From Microcaldota archaeon (GTDB lineage: Archaea; Micrarchaeota; Micrarchaeia; Anstonellales; Anstonellaceae): a stretch of DNA of 64,000 nucleotides. Positions 1 to 8,723 of this stretch are shown piece by piece. Made by a program: the position numbers and the translations under genes. Location: the NCBI GenBank assembly GCA_026413805.1, contig JAOAKE010000001.1:31121-95120 (forward strand). The letters are read 5' to 3'. Under the pieces are notes generated by a model. It worked only from the letters and a program-made list of their open reading frames with translations. It did not search any database and was not told where the DNA came from. The stretch's first letter is position 1. Each line of letters begins with the position of its first letter.

Positions 1-2
1 AG

Positions 3-254
3 GTGAAAAAAGAGAGCATAACCCCTGCCCAGCTTTCAGAGCACGGAAGCGCAGAGGATTGCTGGGTGGCATACAAAGGAAAGGTGTATGACGTGACTGC
101 CTACCTTTCAAAGCACCCGGGAGGTGCAGGGACGATAGCTGCATTCTGCGGCACTGCTGGGGCTTTTGAGAATGCCTTCATTGCAAAGCACGGCACCTCA
201 AAAGAGAGGATTCTTGAAACACAAGCAATCTTCATAGGTGAATACGCAGGCTAG
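3..254 (+). CDS. Small cytochrome b5-like haem-binding protein
   Basis: The 83-residue product is essentially one cytochrome b5 haem/steroid-binding domain. It has the CWV and KVYDVT strands, the HPGG haem-ligand motif (His38) and a second candidate axial His63 in AKHG, about the spacing of b5 proteins. There is no signal peptide or membrane segment, so it is probably a soluble cytoplasmic electron carrier or ligand binder. It starts with GTG at base 3 of the window, so a start just outside cannot be excluded, although the N-terminus looks complete for the family. It ends directly against the stop of the convergent coiled-coil gene. No redox partner is visible next to it. Confidence 0.85.
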   Translation: MKKESITPAQLSEHGSAEDCWVAYKGKVYDVTAYLSKHPGGAGTIAAFCGTAGAFENAFIAKHGTSKERILETQAIFIGEYAG

Positions 255-3200
255 CTATGTGCTGCCTGCTTTTGGAATTGGCTTTTTTGGGGGCTTTTTT
301 TCTTGCCTGGGCTTTCGGATGAAGTAGTAAGCTGCTGCTGCAATAAATAGGATTGAAATGACTCCAAGGATTATAGATGTGTCTTGCCCGCTTCCCTTTT
401 TGGAGAGAAAGGCGCTTGAGGCGCCAATTGCCCGCTCTGATGCCAAGATGGAGTCTGCAAGAAGGGAAAGTGAGAGGTATTCCTCTGCGCGCTTGACTTC
501 TGCCTCAATTTGGGAAACTTCCTTTTCCTCTCCAGGAGATGCCTTTCTTTTTACTTCTGCAAGGGCTGCCTTTGCAACCGAAAGCGAGGAGTGGGCAGAA
601 GAGTTGAGGTTTTCAAGGGACTTTCTGACAAGCTCGCTTACAGAGACGAGTTTTTGGTAAGAGCTGTTTGCCTGCCTCAGCCCTGCAATTGAAGGCTTTT
701 GCTTTTTTGCAGCTGCAAGGCCCTTTTCTGCATCGTCAATCCTTTGCTGTGCCGCAGAAGGTGAAATTGGAAGCTGCCTCTTTCCTTGCGCTGAAAGCGA
801 GGCATATTGGGCAGAATACTTCAAGAGCAGCTGGTCGGTTTCCTGGCCCAGCCTTGAAAATTCAGCATCTATCCTTTCAAGCTCTGCGGCTGCCTGTGCC
901 TCTGCTTCTTTCCCTCCTTCAAAGAAAGAAGAAAGAATCTGCTCTGCTTGAGAGGATGCTGAGAGGGCGCCAAGGTAATTGCCAGCTGCAAAAAGGGAGT
1001 TTGCCTCGGATATTTTCTGCGCTGCCTCTGAAAGAACGCCTGCCTCTGCCCCCTCTTTTCTTGCCTTGGCATAGGCGGCTGAGGAATCCGAGGCTGCCTT
1101 CCAGGAGAGTGACGAGAGGGCTTCGCGAAACTCTGACTGGGCGCGGCGAAGCTGGCTGGCTGCCTTGGAAAGGCTTCCCTCGCTTGCCGCTTGCTGTGCC
1201 TCAACAATTGAGCTGTTGAGCTTGAGGATGAGGGAGGAGAGCTTCAAGGCACGCTCTGAAGCCCCATAGGCAGAAATCTTAGATTGGGTGGAAGATGCCT
1301 CAAAAAGAAGATAACTGGCTGTGCGGTTTTCTTCTGCAAATGCCTCTTGCTCTGCCTGGAAGGAAAGATAATCTGCTGAATTTCTGTTGATTTTTGACAA
1401 GATAGAAAGTGCTTCGCTTAGGCGGTTTTGCCCAATCAGAAGCTTTGCCTGTGCAAGGAGGCTGGCGTCTTGTGGCTTCTTGTAAAGCGCAACTTGCAGC
1501 TCGGCATTGGCAAGAGATTCGGATACAGCTGACTGCAGGTCTTCAATGGTGTATGAAACAAGAAACTCGGCAGACTGGTGGCGGCGCATGGGCGAAAAGT
1601 AAAATGAGATGGTCGTCTTTGAGGCTCCCTTGTCCAGCCTTAAGCGCTCTGCCCTTGCCCCGCTTATAGATTGGACAGAGAGTTCGGAAACCGAGGAAAA
1701 CGGCTCTTCTAAAACCACCTTGGCGTATTCACAGTCAGCACGAAAATCTGAAGCTACTAAGGTATATGATACCCTTCTTTTCCCAGGCCCTATTTCCAAG
1801 TAGGACCTTTCGCTTTCTGAAAGCTTGAATGGAGAGGGCACGACAAATGAGACTTCAACTGAATTTGCGCCCTGCCTGACTGAATTTATTTCTCCTGCAA
1901 GCACGGTGCCCGTGCCTGCGCCCTCTTTTGGGCTTAATTTTGTTTCCCTTCCTGCGAACCGGGCAGTGCCGCCAGCAACACCATCCGGCGCTTTTTCCTC
2001 TATAAGCAGCCTTTCAAGGTCTCGGGAAGCAAAAAACTTGATGTTGCGGGTGAGGTAGGCTGAAGAGGAGTATGCTTCTTTGCACCACTCTTCAACAGAA
2101 TTTACCTGGGCAGGGGAGTCTGACTTGCTAAATGTAAATGAATAGCTCTGCTGTGCTTGGACTTCGGGAAGGACAATGGTGGTTTTTTCCATTTCAGGAT
2201 AGGCATCCACTATGCGGTCGCCAAAAGAAAAGTCTGAAGAATGAATTGGAAGGTCGGTTTTTGCCTGGAATGAAACCTCTGCAGAATAAGAGAGGGTGGA
2301 GGGATTTTTAGTCAAGATAGTGGCAAGGTAGTCTGATTTTCCGCCAAGCACTGCTGGGCTGCGCAGTTGTGATACCCAGGCGTTCTTAGAAAGAATTGCA
2401 GAGAGGTATTTGGGCACGCTTTTTTGGGCAACCTCGCTGTAGTAGTCCAGCTGGCTGTCAATCTCCTTTAGCCTTCCTGCCGCTTTCTTTACAAAGAGGC
2501 TGCCGCCCAAAAAATAGCTTGAAAGAGAGTCAAATTCTGGCAAAAAGCCCGGGCTTTCGCTTCGTATATTTTCAACAATAGCCTTTGTTTTTTGGTATTT
2601 GGCTGGCAGGCCAGAATAAGCCTGGGAGAGCCTCTCAAGAAGGGCTTCTTCATCGTCTTTCAAGGCAGCTATTATGGCATCTGCCACCTCTGGAAGCTCT
2701 GTTGAAGAAAGAAGCTGCATATATTGGGACAGCTTCCATTCCTCATATGAAACATCAAGCCCGTCTGCTTTTGCATTTCGCACAAGGCCGCTGAATTCTG
2801 AAAGCTGCCTTTGGGCTTCGCTTTTGATTCCAATAAGCCCGCTTTGCTGAAGTGCAGCTGAGGCATGGCTGGCAAGCCTTGTAGCCTCAGCATAGGCGCT
2901 GAATTTTTCACCAAGTGATGGAAGATAGGCTGCCTTGGAGCGCATTTCAATGGCGCGCTGGAGCAGTGAGCTTGAAAGGTTCTTTGCCTTTGCTTCTTCC
3001 ATGCTTGAAGGCGTATATGCGGAAATCTTTTGCTGCACCCTTTCTATTGAAGTGTCGGCAAGCTCTTTTTGAAAAGAAACCGCTTCCTGCGCATTTTTCA
3101 AGACAAGCGCAACTGAGAGAAGGGAGTAGTTGGCTTTTTTCTCAGCAGACTGCGCCTTGGATATGGCGTCTGCAAGATAGCCGGGGGCTGCAGTGTTTGC

Positions 3201-4343
3201 ATATGACGCCTCAGCGCCCCTTAATATTGCCTGGGCCTCCACAAGGCCCTCCCTTGCAGCAAGAAAGCCAGAATATATCCCAGATGAAACAGGGGAAACC
3301 TCAATTCCTCCTTCCAGATTCCCTGCCTGCGCCGGGCTGTCGGGTATGAGGTGGAGCTTCTCGTCGCTTAGCAGGCTTATTTTGGTTTCAAGGGAGGAGA
3401 GGGCGGCCTGGGCGGACAGGCGCGCAGATTGATATTCTCCGTTCATCTCCTTTTGTGCCTGCGAAAGGCTGGAATAAATCGCAGCAAGCTGCATTATTGA
3501 AGATGAGTTTTGCCTGCCTGCAATTTTTTCAAGGTAGGATGAAAATCCGTAGCCTTCAAATGAGGGTAGGTCGGGCCTTGAAGACGCCCTGCTTGCGATT
3601 TTCCTGCCTTGCTGGGCTTGGAGGCAGATGGGCGAGGTGGGCGAAAGCTGTGACTTTGCCTCAAAGAATCGCCGCTGCGCCTTGCCAGTGTAATGGGGCT
3701 CGCCAGCGCCTGCGTCGGAGAGCCATTTCATTTTTTCATCTACCTTGTCTGCAAGGGCAAGGAGAGCCTCATTTGCCCTATCAAATGTGTCAAATGAGTT
3801 GGAATATGCCGACCAGAGGCTTTCATGGTAGGATAAGATGTAATTTGCTACCTCATATATGTTGAGAATCTCTGATAATGCAGATGCCATTATTTTTGGA
3901 GTTGGTTCAAGAAGAGGCGCAGTAATTACCAGATAAGCAGGGCCTTTTTCTTGCAGCTCTTTGATTGAATTTTTTGCCTTTACTGATGAGACATGGGCTT
4001 TTAGGGAGGCATTCTTTGCCATCAAGAGCGATTCAGAGGCTTCCTTTAGCCTCTCAGAAGAGGCTAAAAGCTCGCTTCTTGCTTCAGGCGCCAGCATCCA
4101 GTTAAAGTAGTCTTTGTCTGCAAGGGTGAGCTGGGTTATTCCAAGCGACTGGGAAGCGTTGTCAAACTCAAATGAGTAAAAAGTCAGCCCCCAGAATTTG
4201 GCTATGAACGGGTTGCCTTGGACGTAATTGGGCTCGTTCCAAAAGCGAACAAGTGGCTCTACTTGTACGCAACTGCTTGCATATGAGGAGAAGGCAGGCT
4301 GAAGAAAAAGTAAAAATAGAAAGAGCGCCTCCCCACGCCTCAT
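255..4343 (-). CDS. Giant membrane-anchored coiled-coil surface protein
   Basis: This 1362-residue protein has an N-terminal signal peptide (hydrophobic residues 6-18), a very long Ala/Ser/Glu-rich helical region, and one C-terminal membrane segment (about 1325-1343) followed by a short Lys/Pro-rich tail. This topology puts almost the whole chain outside the cell with the C-terminus inside. Heptad-like helices occupy roughly 60-700 and 960-1310. Between about 700 and 960 lies a section richer in strands. Several N-x-S/T sites suggest N-glycosylation. I recognise no named family. A cell-surface stalk or adhesin is the simplest reading, but that is inference. It lies 31 bp behind the MBL hydrolase gene on the same strand and is probably co-transcribed. 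Confidence 0.8.
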   Translation of the reverse strand: MRRGEALFLFLLFLQPAFSSYASSCVQVEPLVRFWNEPNYVQGNPFIAKFWGLTFYSFEFDNASQSLGITQLTLADKDYFNWMLAPEARSELLASSERLKEASESLLMAKNASLKAHVSSVKAKNSIKELQEKGPAYLVITAPLLEPTPKIMASALSEILNIYEVANYILSYHESLWSAYSNSFDTFDRANEALLALADKVDEKMKWLSDAGAGEPHYTGKAQRRFFEAKSQLSPTSPICLQAQQGRKIASRASSRPDLPSFEGYGFSSYLEKIAGRQNSSSIMQLAAIYSSLSQAQKEMNGEYQSARLSAQAALSSLETKISLLSDEKLHLIPDSPAQAGNLEGGIEVSPVSSGIYSGFLAAREGLVEAQAILRGAEASYANTAAPGYLADAISKAQSAEKKANYSLLSVALVLKNAQEAVSFQKELADTSIERVQQKISAYTPSSMEEAKAKNLSSSLLQRAIEMRSKAAYLPSLGEKFSAYAEATRLASHASAALQQSGLIGIKSEAQRQLSEFSGLVRNAKADGLDVSYEEWKLSQYMQLLSSTELPEVADAIIAALKDDEEALLERLSQAYSGLPAKYQKTKAIVENIRSESPGFLPEFDSLSSYFLGGSLFVKKAAGRLKEIDSQLDYYSEVAQKSVPKYLSAILSKNAWVSQLRSPAVLGGKSDYLATILTKNPSTLSYSAEVSFQAKTDLPIHSSDFSFGDRIVDAYPEMEKTTIVLPEVQAQQSYSFTFSKSDSPAQVNSVEEWCKEAYSSSAYLTRNIKFFASRDLERLLIEEKAPDGVAGGTARFAGRETKLSPKEGAGTGTVLAGEINSVRQGANSVEVSFVVPSPFKLSESERSYLEIGPGKRRVSYTLVASDFRADCEYAKVVLEEPFSSVSELSVQSISGARAERLRLDKGASKTTISFYFSPMRRHQSAEFLVSYTIEDLQSAVSESLANAELQVALYKKPQDASLLAQAKLLIGQNRLSEALSILSKINRNSADYLSFQAEQEAFAEENRTASYLLFEASSTQSKISAYGASERALKLSSLILKLNSSIVEAQQAASEGSLSKAASQLRRAQSEFREALSSLSWKAASDSSAAYAKARKEGAEAGVLSEAAQKISEANSLFAAGNYLGALSASSQAEQILSSFFEGGKEAEAQAAAELERIDAEFSRLGQETDQLLLKYSAQYASLSAQGKRQLPISPSAAQQRIDDAEKGLAAAKKQKPSIAGLRQANSSYQKLVSVSELVRKSLENLNSSAHSSLSVAKAALAEVKRKASPGEEKEVSQIEAEVKRAEEYLSLSLLADSILASERAIGASSAFLSKKGSGQDTSIILGVISILFIAAAAYYFIRKPRQEKKPPKKPIPKAGST

Positions 4344-4374
4344 AAGATTTTTTCATTGAAAGGGTTTATTATTT

Positions 4375-5010
4375 CTATCTTTGCAGGGGGGCGAGGATGC
4401 GAACCAGCACCTTTCCGTTGGTTTTTTGAGCAACCATTGCTGAGAATGACTCTGGGTCCGCCTTGGTGTCTTCCAGATAGTTGTAATGGTATGGGATGGC
4501 GATTTTTGGCATTATGGCAGCTGCAGCATCAGAGGCCTGCGAGGCGTCCATGGTGTATTTCCCGCCGATGGGAAGGATTGCAACGTCACATTTGTAGTCT
4601 TTCATCTCTGGGATGAAGTCGGTGTCGCCTGCAACATAGATGCTTGCGCCTTTAAAGCGGACTATGAAGCCTGCTCCCTCGCCTTTAGGATGGTATGGCT
4701 TGTTGAGGTTATAGGCATGCACTGCCTCTACTTCCACGCCCATTATTTTTTCTCGCTCGCCAATCTGGATAGAGCGAACAGGAAGCTTCACCTTGTGCCC
4801 AACGATGACGGTTTTGGGTGTGGTGATTGCAGGTGCAGAAACTGCGTGGTCAAAATGCCCATGGGTATAAAGAATAATGTCGGCCTCCTTGGAGCCCTTG
4901 GGCACTATGAATGGGTCAATGTAGACTGAAACTCCGTCTCCTTCAAGATGGACGCTTGCATGGCCAAGAAGGGTGATCTTGACTCCAGAAAAGATGGTGC
5001 TGTTTGCCAT
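4375..5010 (-). CDS. UPF0173-type metal-dependent MBL-fold hydrolase
   Basis: The 211-residue protein has the metallo-beta-lactamase fold of the UlaG-like/UPF0173 group. It shows the HxHxDH metal site as THGHFDH (His50, His52, Asp54, His55), a later metal-binding Asp in AGDTD and a final His in IPYHYN. The family contains hydrolases of uncertain substrate, so only a general metal-dependent hydrolase function is supported. It is short and has no extra domain or signal peptide, which suggests a cytoplasmic enzyme. An AT-rich TATA-like stretch about 26 bp upstream would give a nearly leaderless message. The gene is divergent from the geranylgeranyl reductase and precedes the giant coiled-coil gene. 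Confidence 0.9.
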   Translation of the reverse strand: MANSTIFSGVKITLLGHASVHLEGDGVSVYIDPFIVPKGSKEADIILYTHGHFDHAVSAPAITTPKTVIVGHKVKLPVRSIQIGEREKIMGVEVEAVHAYNLNKPYHPKGEGAGFIVRFKGASIYVAGDTDFIPEMKDYKCDVAILPIGGKYTMDASQASDAAAAIMPKIAIPYHYNYLEDTKADPESFSAMVAQKTNGKVLVRILAPLQR

Positions 5011-5121
5011 TCCTATCCCTAAGGCGCTCTACGAAGCCATATTTTTTATTGATGATGGGTAAATATTCAACCCTCAAAAAGGCAGTATGGAAAGTTGATG
5101 GCTTGTGTTTGTGGTGGTGCG

Positions 5122-6348
5122 ATGGCAAGTGAGAAGAGCTATGATGTTATTGTTGTTGGCGGTGGGCCTGGCGGCACGAGCGCTGCCTCTTTTCTTGCAA
5201 TGAAGGGAAGAAAGGTTCTGCTGCTTGAAAAGGAGAAGTTCCCGCGCGACAAGACCTGTGGGGATGCAATCTCTGGAAAGGCCGTGGGGGTCTTGGCTGA
5301 GCTTGGGCTAAAAGATGCGCTGGAAAGGGCAGAGCACGGCGATGTCTGTGGAGTTACCTTTTCTTCCCCAGATGGGAAAAGGGCGGAGATATTTTTCAGG
5401 AAAAAAGAGGGTGAGATTGAAAAGGGGTATGTCTGCCGGCGCTTGGTCTATGACAACCTCCTTTGGAATGCTGCAAAGAACATGGTGGATGCCCGGGATG
5501 GAGTTGAGGTAATGGGCCTTGTGCGGGAAAATGGCAAGGTTGCTGGGGTAAAGGCTCGGGCAAAGGGCGGCGAGGAACTTGTTTTCAAGAGCAATTTGGT
5601 GATTGGGGCAGACGGCGTTTCCTCGGTCGTGGCAAGGGAAATCCGTGGAAGCGATGTTGATGCGGACCACACGTGCGTGGCCTACCGTGCCTACTACTCA
5701 GGAGTAAGCCAGATGAATGGTACAATAGAAATACACTTTGTAAAGTCAATAATGCCTGGCTACTTTTGGATTTTCCCAGCTGACGGAGGCCTTGCCAATG
5801 TGGGCTTGGGTATGCTCATGTCGGACATGAAGAAAAAAAATGTCAACTTGCAAAAAGCAATGCAAGAAATAATCACACAAAATCCGCTTTTTAAAAGCCG
5901 ATTTGCCTCAGCGCAGCCTGCCTCCCCTCTGAAAGGGTGGAGCATACCGCTTGGCTCAAAAAAGCGTGCACTGCATTCTGACAACGTCCTTCTTGTTGGC
6001 GATGCTGCTGGCTTGGTTGACCCTTTTTCTGGCGAAGGGATGGGCAATGCGATGCTTTCTGGGAAGATTGCTGCCAACGTGGCTGACGAGGCTCTTTTGG
6101 CAGGGGATTTTTCATCGGCATTCCTCTCTAAGTATAGCGAGCTTCTCTGGAAGGAAATTGGGGAGGAGTTGTCGCTGAGCTACAAAATGCAGAGGCTGGC
6201 GAGGATTGAGTGGCTGCTGAACTTGGTGATTTCAAAGGCGGCTTCATCTGAAAGGGCAAGGGAAGCGATTGCTGGCACCTTTGCAAATGAAAAGGCAAAA
6301 AAGGAGTATACCTCCCCGCTTTTTTATCTGCGCCTGCTTTTGTCTTGA
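5122..6348 (+). CDS. Geranylgeranyl reductase family FAD-dependent oxidoreductase
   Basis: This FAD-dependent oxidoreductase belongs to the geranylgeranyl reductase family, which in archaea saturates the isoprenoid chains of membrane lipids. The N-terminal Rossmann motif VVGGGPGG is followed by the conserved CGDAISG segment, a GADG motif near the middle and the second FAD motif LLVGDAAGLVDPFSGEG. The length, about 408 residues, is normal. I prefer the ATG at 5122 because GGTGGTG lies just before it. An ATG at 5098 and a TTG at 5095 are upstream alternatives in the same frame. The next gene, 13 bp downstream, is a related flavoprotein, so the pair may act in lipid reduction. Reductase of digeranylgeranylglycerophospholipid is a fair guess but unproven. 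Confidence 0.9.
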   Translation: MASEKSYDVIVVGGGPGGTSAASFLAMKGRKVLLLEKEKFPRDKTCGDAISGKAVGVLAELGLKDALERAEHGDVCGVTFSSPDGKRAEIFFRKKEGEIEKGYVCRRLVYDNLLWNAAKNMVDARDGVEVMGLVRENGKVAGVKARAKGGEELVFKSNLVIGADGVSSVVAREIRGSDVDADHTCVAYRAYYSGVSQMNGTIEIHFVKSIMPGYFWIFPADGGLANVGLGMLMSDMKKKNVNLQKAMQEIITQNPLFKSRFASAQPASPLKGWSIPLGSKKRALHSDNVLLVGDAAGLVDPFSGEGMGNAMLSGKIAANVADEALLAGDFSSAFLSKYSELLWKEIGEELSLSYKMQRLARIEWLLNLVISKAASSERAREAIAGTFANEKAKKEYTSPLFYLRLLLS

Positions 6349-6361
6349 ATTGCGTGGTGAA

Positions 6362-7429
6362 ATGATAAGGATAGCTGGCGCTGGGCTTGCTGGTCTGTGT
6401 GCAGCTATAAACCTTGCACGCCAAGGCGAAAAGGTCGCTGTCTTTGAAAAGCAAAAAGAGGTGGGTGCGCGCTTTCCCCCCAACCTTCAGGGAATGAAAT
6501 ATGTAGACTCCTTGGAGAAATTCCTAATGCAGGTGGGAGTGGAATCCAAGGTAAAGCCAAGGACTTTTAGCAGGTTTTTCTTCTGCACAAGAAAAAGGGA
6601 CCTTGAGCTTGGAAGCGGCAATTACAAAAAAATGTCATTTGTGGTTCGTGGCGGCAGGGATTCGCTAGAATATGCACTTTACCGCGAAGCTGAAAGGTTG
6701 GGGGTTTCCTTTGAGTTTTCCGCCTTGTCTGCCAAACAAGGCGCCAATATTGTTGCAACTGGGGCAAGCGAATGCCATTTTGCAGCTGCGGGGATGATAC
6801 TTGAAGACAGCGACTTTCCAAGAGACCATTTTCTTGTGATGTTTGATGACCGCTACTCGCCCAAGGGGTGGTATTGCTATATTTTTCCAGTTGGCAAAGA
6901 CGAGATTGAGTTTGTAAATTGCGCTTCCCAACCTTATGTCCCTATGCTTTCGCAGCTGACTAAGAAGGCAATTGCTGAGAGGAAGATTCTGCGCCAGTTC
7001 CTTGAAGGAAAGAGGGTTGTGCGTCAGTTCGGAGGCTCGGGGGCGGCAAGTTTCCCGCCCTTGATTTTTTCAGGCGGGAGATACTACGTTGGCGAAGCGG
7101 CTGGGTTTCAAGACCCGTTTATGGGGTTTGGGATGAAATACGCCCTTTTAAGCGGAAAGCTTGCTGCTGATGATATACTAAAAAGGGGAAGCTACGAGAA
7201 AGGCTGGAAAGAATTGATACTTCCCGACATGCGAAAGGACATTGCAAGGCGCTTCCTCCTTTCAATTCTGGGGGACGCTGTTGTTGAGTTTTTCATGAGA
7301 AGATACCAAAGTGGCGATGAGGTTGACCTCTCGCATGCTGCCCCTGAGAATTTCCCATTTTACAGCGCAGTGGAGTGGGCCTTTTTCCAATTAGAGGTCG
7401 CCAAAAAAAGGTTGGGCGGCAACTGGTAA
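6362..7429 (+). CDS. FAD-dependent oxidoreductase, geranylgeranyl reductase-like
   Basis: This 355-residue flavoprotein starts with an FAD Rossmann motif (GAGLAGLCAAINLA) and has a second FAD motif, YYVGEAAGFQDPFMGFGMKYA. That order is the one seen in geranylgeranyl reductases and related monooxygenases. It is more divergent than the preceding gene and lacks the CGD motif after the first Rossmann segment, so its substrate may differ. The ATG at 6362 is chosen because GGTGA lies just before it and the residues upstream do not belong to the fold. It follows the previous flavoprotein by 13 bp and is almost certainly in the same operon. It converges on the coiled-coil gene. Confidence 0.85.
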   Translation: MIRIAGAGLAGLCAAINLARQGEKVAVFEKQKEVGARFPPNLQGMKYVDSLEKFLMQVGVESKVKPRTFSRFFFCTRKRDLELGSGNYKKMSFVVRGGRDSLEYALYREAERLGVSFEFSALSAKQGANIVATGASECHFAAAGMILEDSDFPRDHFLVMFDDRYSPKGWYCYIFPVGKDEIEFVNCASQPYVPMLSQLTKKAIAERKILRQFLEGKRVVRQFGGSGAASFPPLIFSGGRYYVGEAAGFQDPFMGFGMKYALLSGKLAADDILKRGSYEKGWKELILPDMRKDIARRFLLSILGDAVVEFFMRRYQSGDEVDLSHAAPENFPFYSAVEWAFFQLEVAKKRLGGNW

Positions 7430-7440
7430 GGCGGAGCTGC

Positions 7441-8319
7441 CTACTCCTTTCCTTTCTTTTCCTTCTTTTTGCCCTTTTCTTCAATTTCAACTATCTCGCT
7501 CATTGAGACAGTGTCATCGTAATTTTTCAAATAAGGCTGGATTTCTGCTTCATACTGCTTTTTTTTCTCTTCGCGGACTTTCCTTTTAAGTTCCTCTATG
7601 CGGCGCTTCTGGAGCTCCTCCCTCCTTCTTTTTCGCTCCTCATAGGCTGCCTTGCGCTCTGCCAACACTTCGGCGTAGGTTTTTTCGCACTTGGCGCGGA
7701 GGTCTGCCAGCTGGCCTTCAAGCTGGCGAACCTCTTTTAGAAGCTCGCGCAATTTTTTTCGCTCTTCTTCAATCTGCCGCCTGGCACTGTCAATGTCTTT
7801 GTGCCGTTCAATCTCTTGGCGTATTTGGCGAAGGCGCTTGAGCAGCTCTTTTTCTTTTTTAGGGGTGTAGGCAGATGTTGCAATTGAAAATTCTATTCTT
7901 TCTGCTTCTGCAGCCAGCCTTAAAGTGTGAGATGCACCAGCAGAACGGACAATAGGAAGAAGAGAGGCTATTTTCTTTCGCGCCTCTGCAACAAGCGGGT
8001 TTTTCTGCTTTAGAAGGTCAATTACCTGCTGCCTTGCAGCTATAAGCGAGTCCAGCTCAAGCTCCTTTGGGGTTTTTTCCCTTATTCTCTCCGTCTTTTT
8101 CTCGCCTTGCGCAGGGAGGGGCAGTGCGGGTGGAGAAGTTGGAATTAACTTTTGCTCTTGCGCTGGGCCTATGCTTCCAGGTGGCGCTTCCTGCCCAATA
8201 TCGGCTATCTCCCGCAAGCCGGGTGGGAGGGCGCTTAGCTTGCTGCTTTGCTTTGCTTTTTTCTCTTCTTCCAAAAAATTACCCTTTGTCGCTGTTTGTG
8301 TCTGTCTGTATGGAAACAT
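7441..8319 (-). CDS. Highly charged coiled-coil protein of unknown function
   Basis: The 292-residue product has a Pro-rich, low-complexity N-terminal part (about 1-80). A long Arg/Glu/Lys helix predicted to form coiled coil follows (about 85-265), and the chain ends in a Lys/Glu tail. There are no membrane segments, signal peptide or recognisable enzymatic motifs. It may be a structural or scaffolding protein. The start is uncertain. The ATG at 8319 is preceded immediately by a TATA-like TTTAAATATA (8320-8329), which would place transcription initiation inside the reading frame near 8295. A TTG at 8274 with AAAGGG about 8 nt upstream is a serious alternative that removes the first 15 residues. 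Confidence 0.65.
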   Translation of the reverse strand: MFPYRQTQTATKGNFLEEEKKAKQSSKLSALPPGLREIADIGQEAPPGSIGPAQEQKLIPTSPPALPLPAQGEKKTERIREKTPKELELDSLIAARQQVIDLLKQKNPLVAEARKKIASLLPIVRSAGASHTLRLAAEAERIEFSIATSAYTPKKEKELLKRLRQIRQEIERHKDIDSARRQIEEERKKLRELLKEVRQLEGQLADLRAKCEKTYAEVLAERKAAYEERKRRREELQKRRIEELKRKVREEKKKQYEAEIQPYLKNYDDTVSMSEIVEIEEKGKKKEKKGKE

Positions 8320-8320
8320 T

Positions 8321-8330
8321 TAAATATATG
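8321..8330 (-). promoter_or_regulatory. TATA box before the coiled-coil gene
   Basis: An AT-rich TTTAAATATA-type element directly abuts the annotated ATG of the coiled-coil gene. At the usual 26 bp spacing, transcription would begin near 8296 and favour a downstream TTG start at 8274. Confidence 0.45.
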
Positions 8331-8370
8331 GCAGGGGCAAACTCTTTTCAGAGGAAATGCCCGTCTTTTG

Positions 8371-8467
8371 TTTCTGTCTCTGACAGAAAACTGGTCGCCT
8401 TGCCCGCGCGTTTGCGCGGGCCTACTTCTCTAACAATCATGTGCTTGCAAGCAGGCGCCAACGCCCA
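8371..8467. other. Cluster of perfect inverted repeats, possible structured RNA or terminator
   Basis: This intergenic stretch contains two perfect 8-bp hairpins with 3- and 4-nt loops: TTTCTGTC/GACAGAAA at 8371-8389 and GCCCGCGC/GCGCGGGC at 8402-8421. The palindrome TGCTTGCAAGCA (8442-8453) and a GGCG/CGCC hairpin (about 8456-8467) follow. It lies between two minus-strand genes. It could end the message of the small membrane protein upstream, form a leader of the coiled-coil gene, or be an independent small RNA. No long T-run follows the GC-rich hairpin on the minus strand, which weakens a simple terminator reading. Confidence 0.4.
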
Positions 8468-8486
8468 ATGTCTTTTGAGTTTGCCG

Positions 8487-8693
8487 CTAACTTTTATTAT
8501 TCTTGCGAATTTTTTCAATTGTAGAGACCAGCATCCAATCTCGGACCTGGGCAAGAATCACAAGGACTATCACTGCCGCAAGCCTGACTGACTTGTCTTC
8601 GCTTTCTAATATAAAAAAGATGCAAGCTGCAATTGGAATGAGGATTAAGTATCTTAGCAGGAACTCCTTTTGCAGCTCAAATGCCCCTGCCAT
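8487..8693 (-). CDS. Small two-pass membrane protein
   Basis: The 68-residue product has two hydrophobic segments (about 13-30 and 36-52) separated by a short charged turn. Its tail is basic (IEKIRKNNK). No family is recognised. It starts 30 bp after the stop of the GAPDH gene on the same strand, so it is probably the second gene of that transcript. No strong ribosome-binding site is visible. The clean hydrophobic pattern with charged ends makes it a credible gene despite its size. Confidence 0.6.
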   Translation of the reverse strand: MAGAFELQKEFLLRYLILIPIAACIFFILESEDKSVRLAAVIVLVILAQVRDWMLVSTIEKIRKNNKS

Positions 8694-8723
8694 TGAATTA
8701 CCAAGAGCGAGGATGGGAGGGCA

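Noticed and set aside
4385..4405. tRNA-like T-arm pattern near the end of the MBL hydrolase gene
   Set aside because: No cloverleaf can be drawn around it, and the bases encode the end of the hydrolase.
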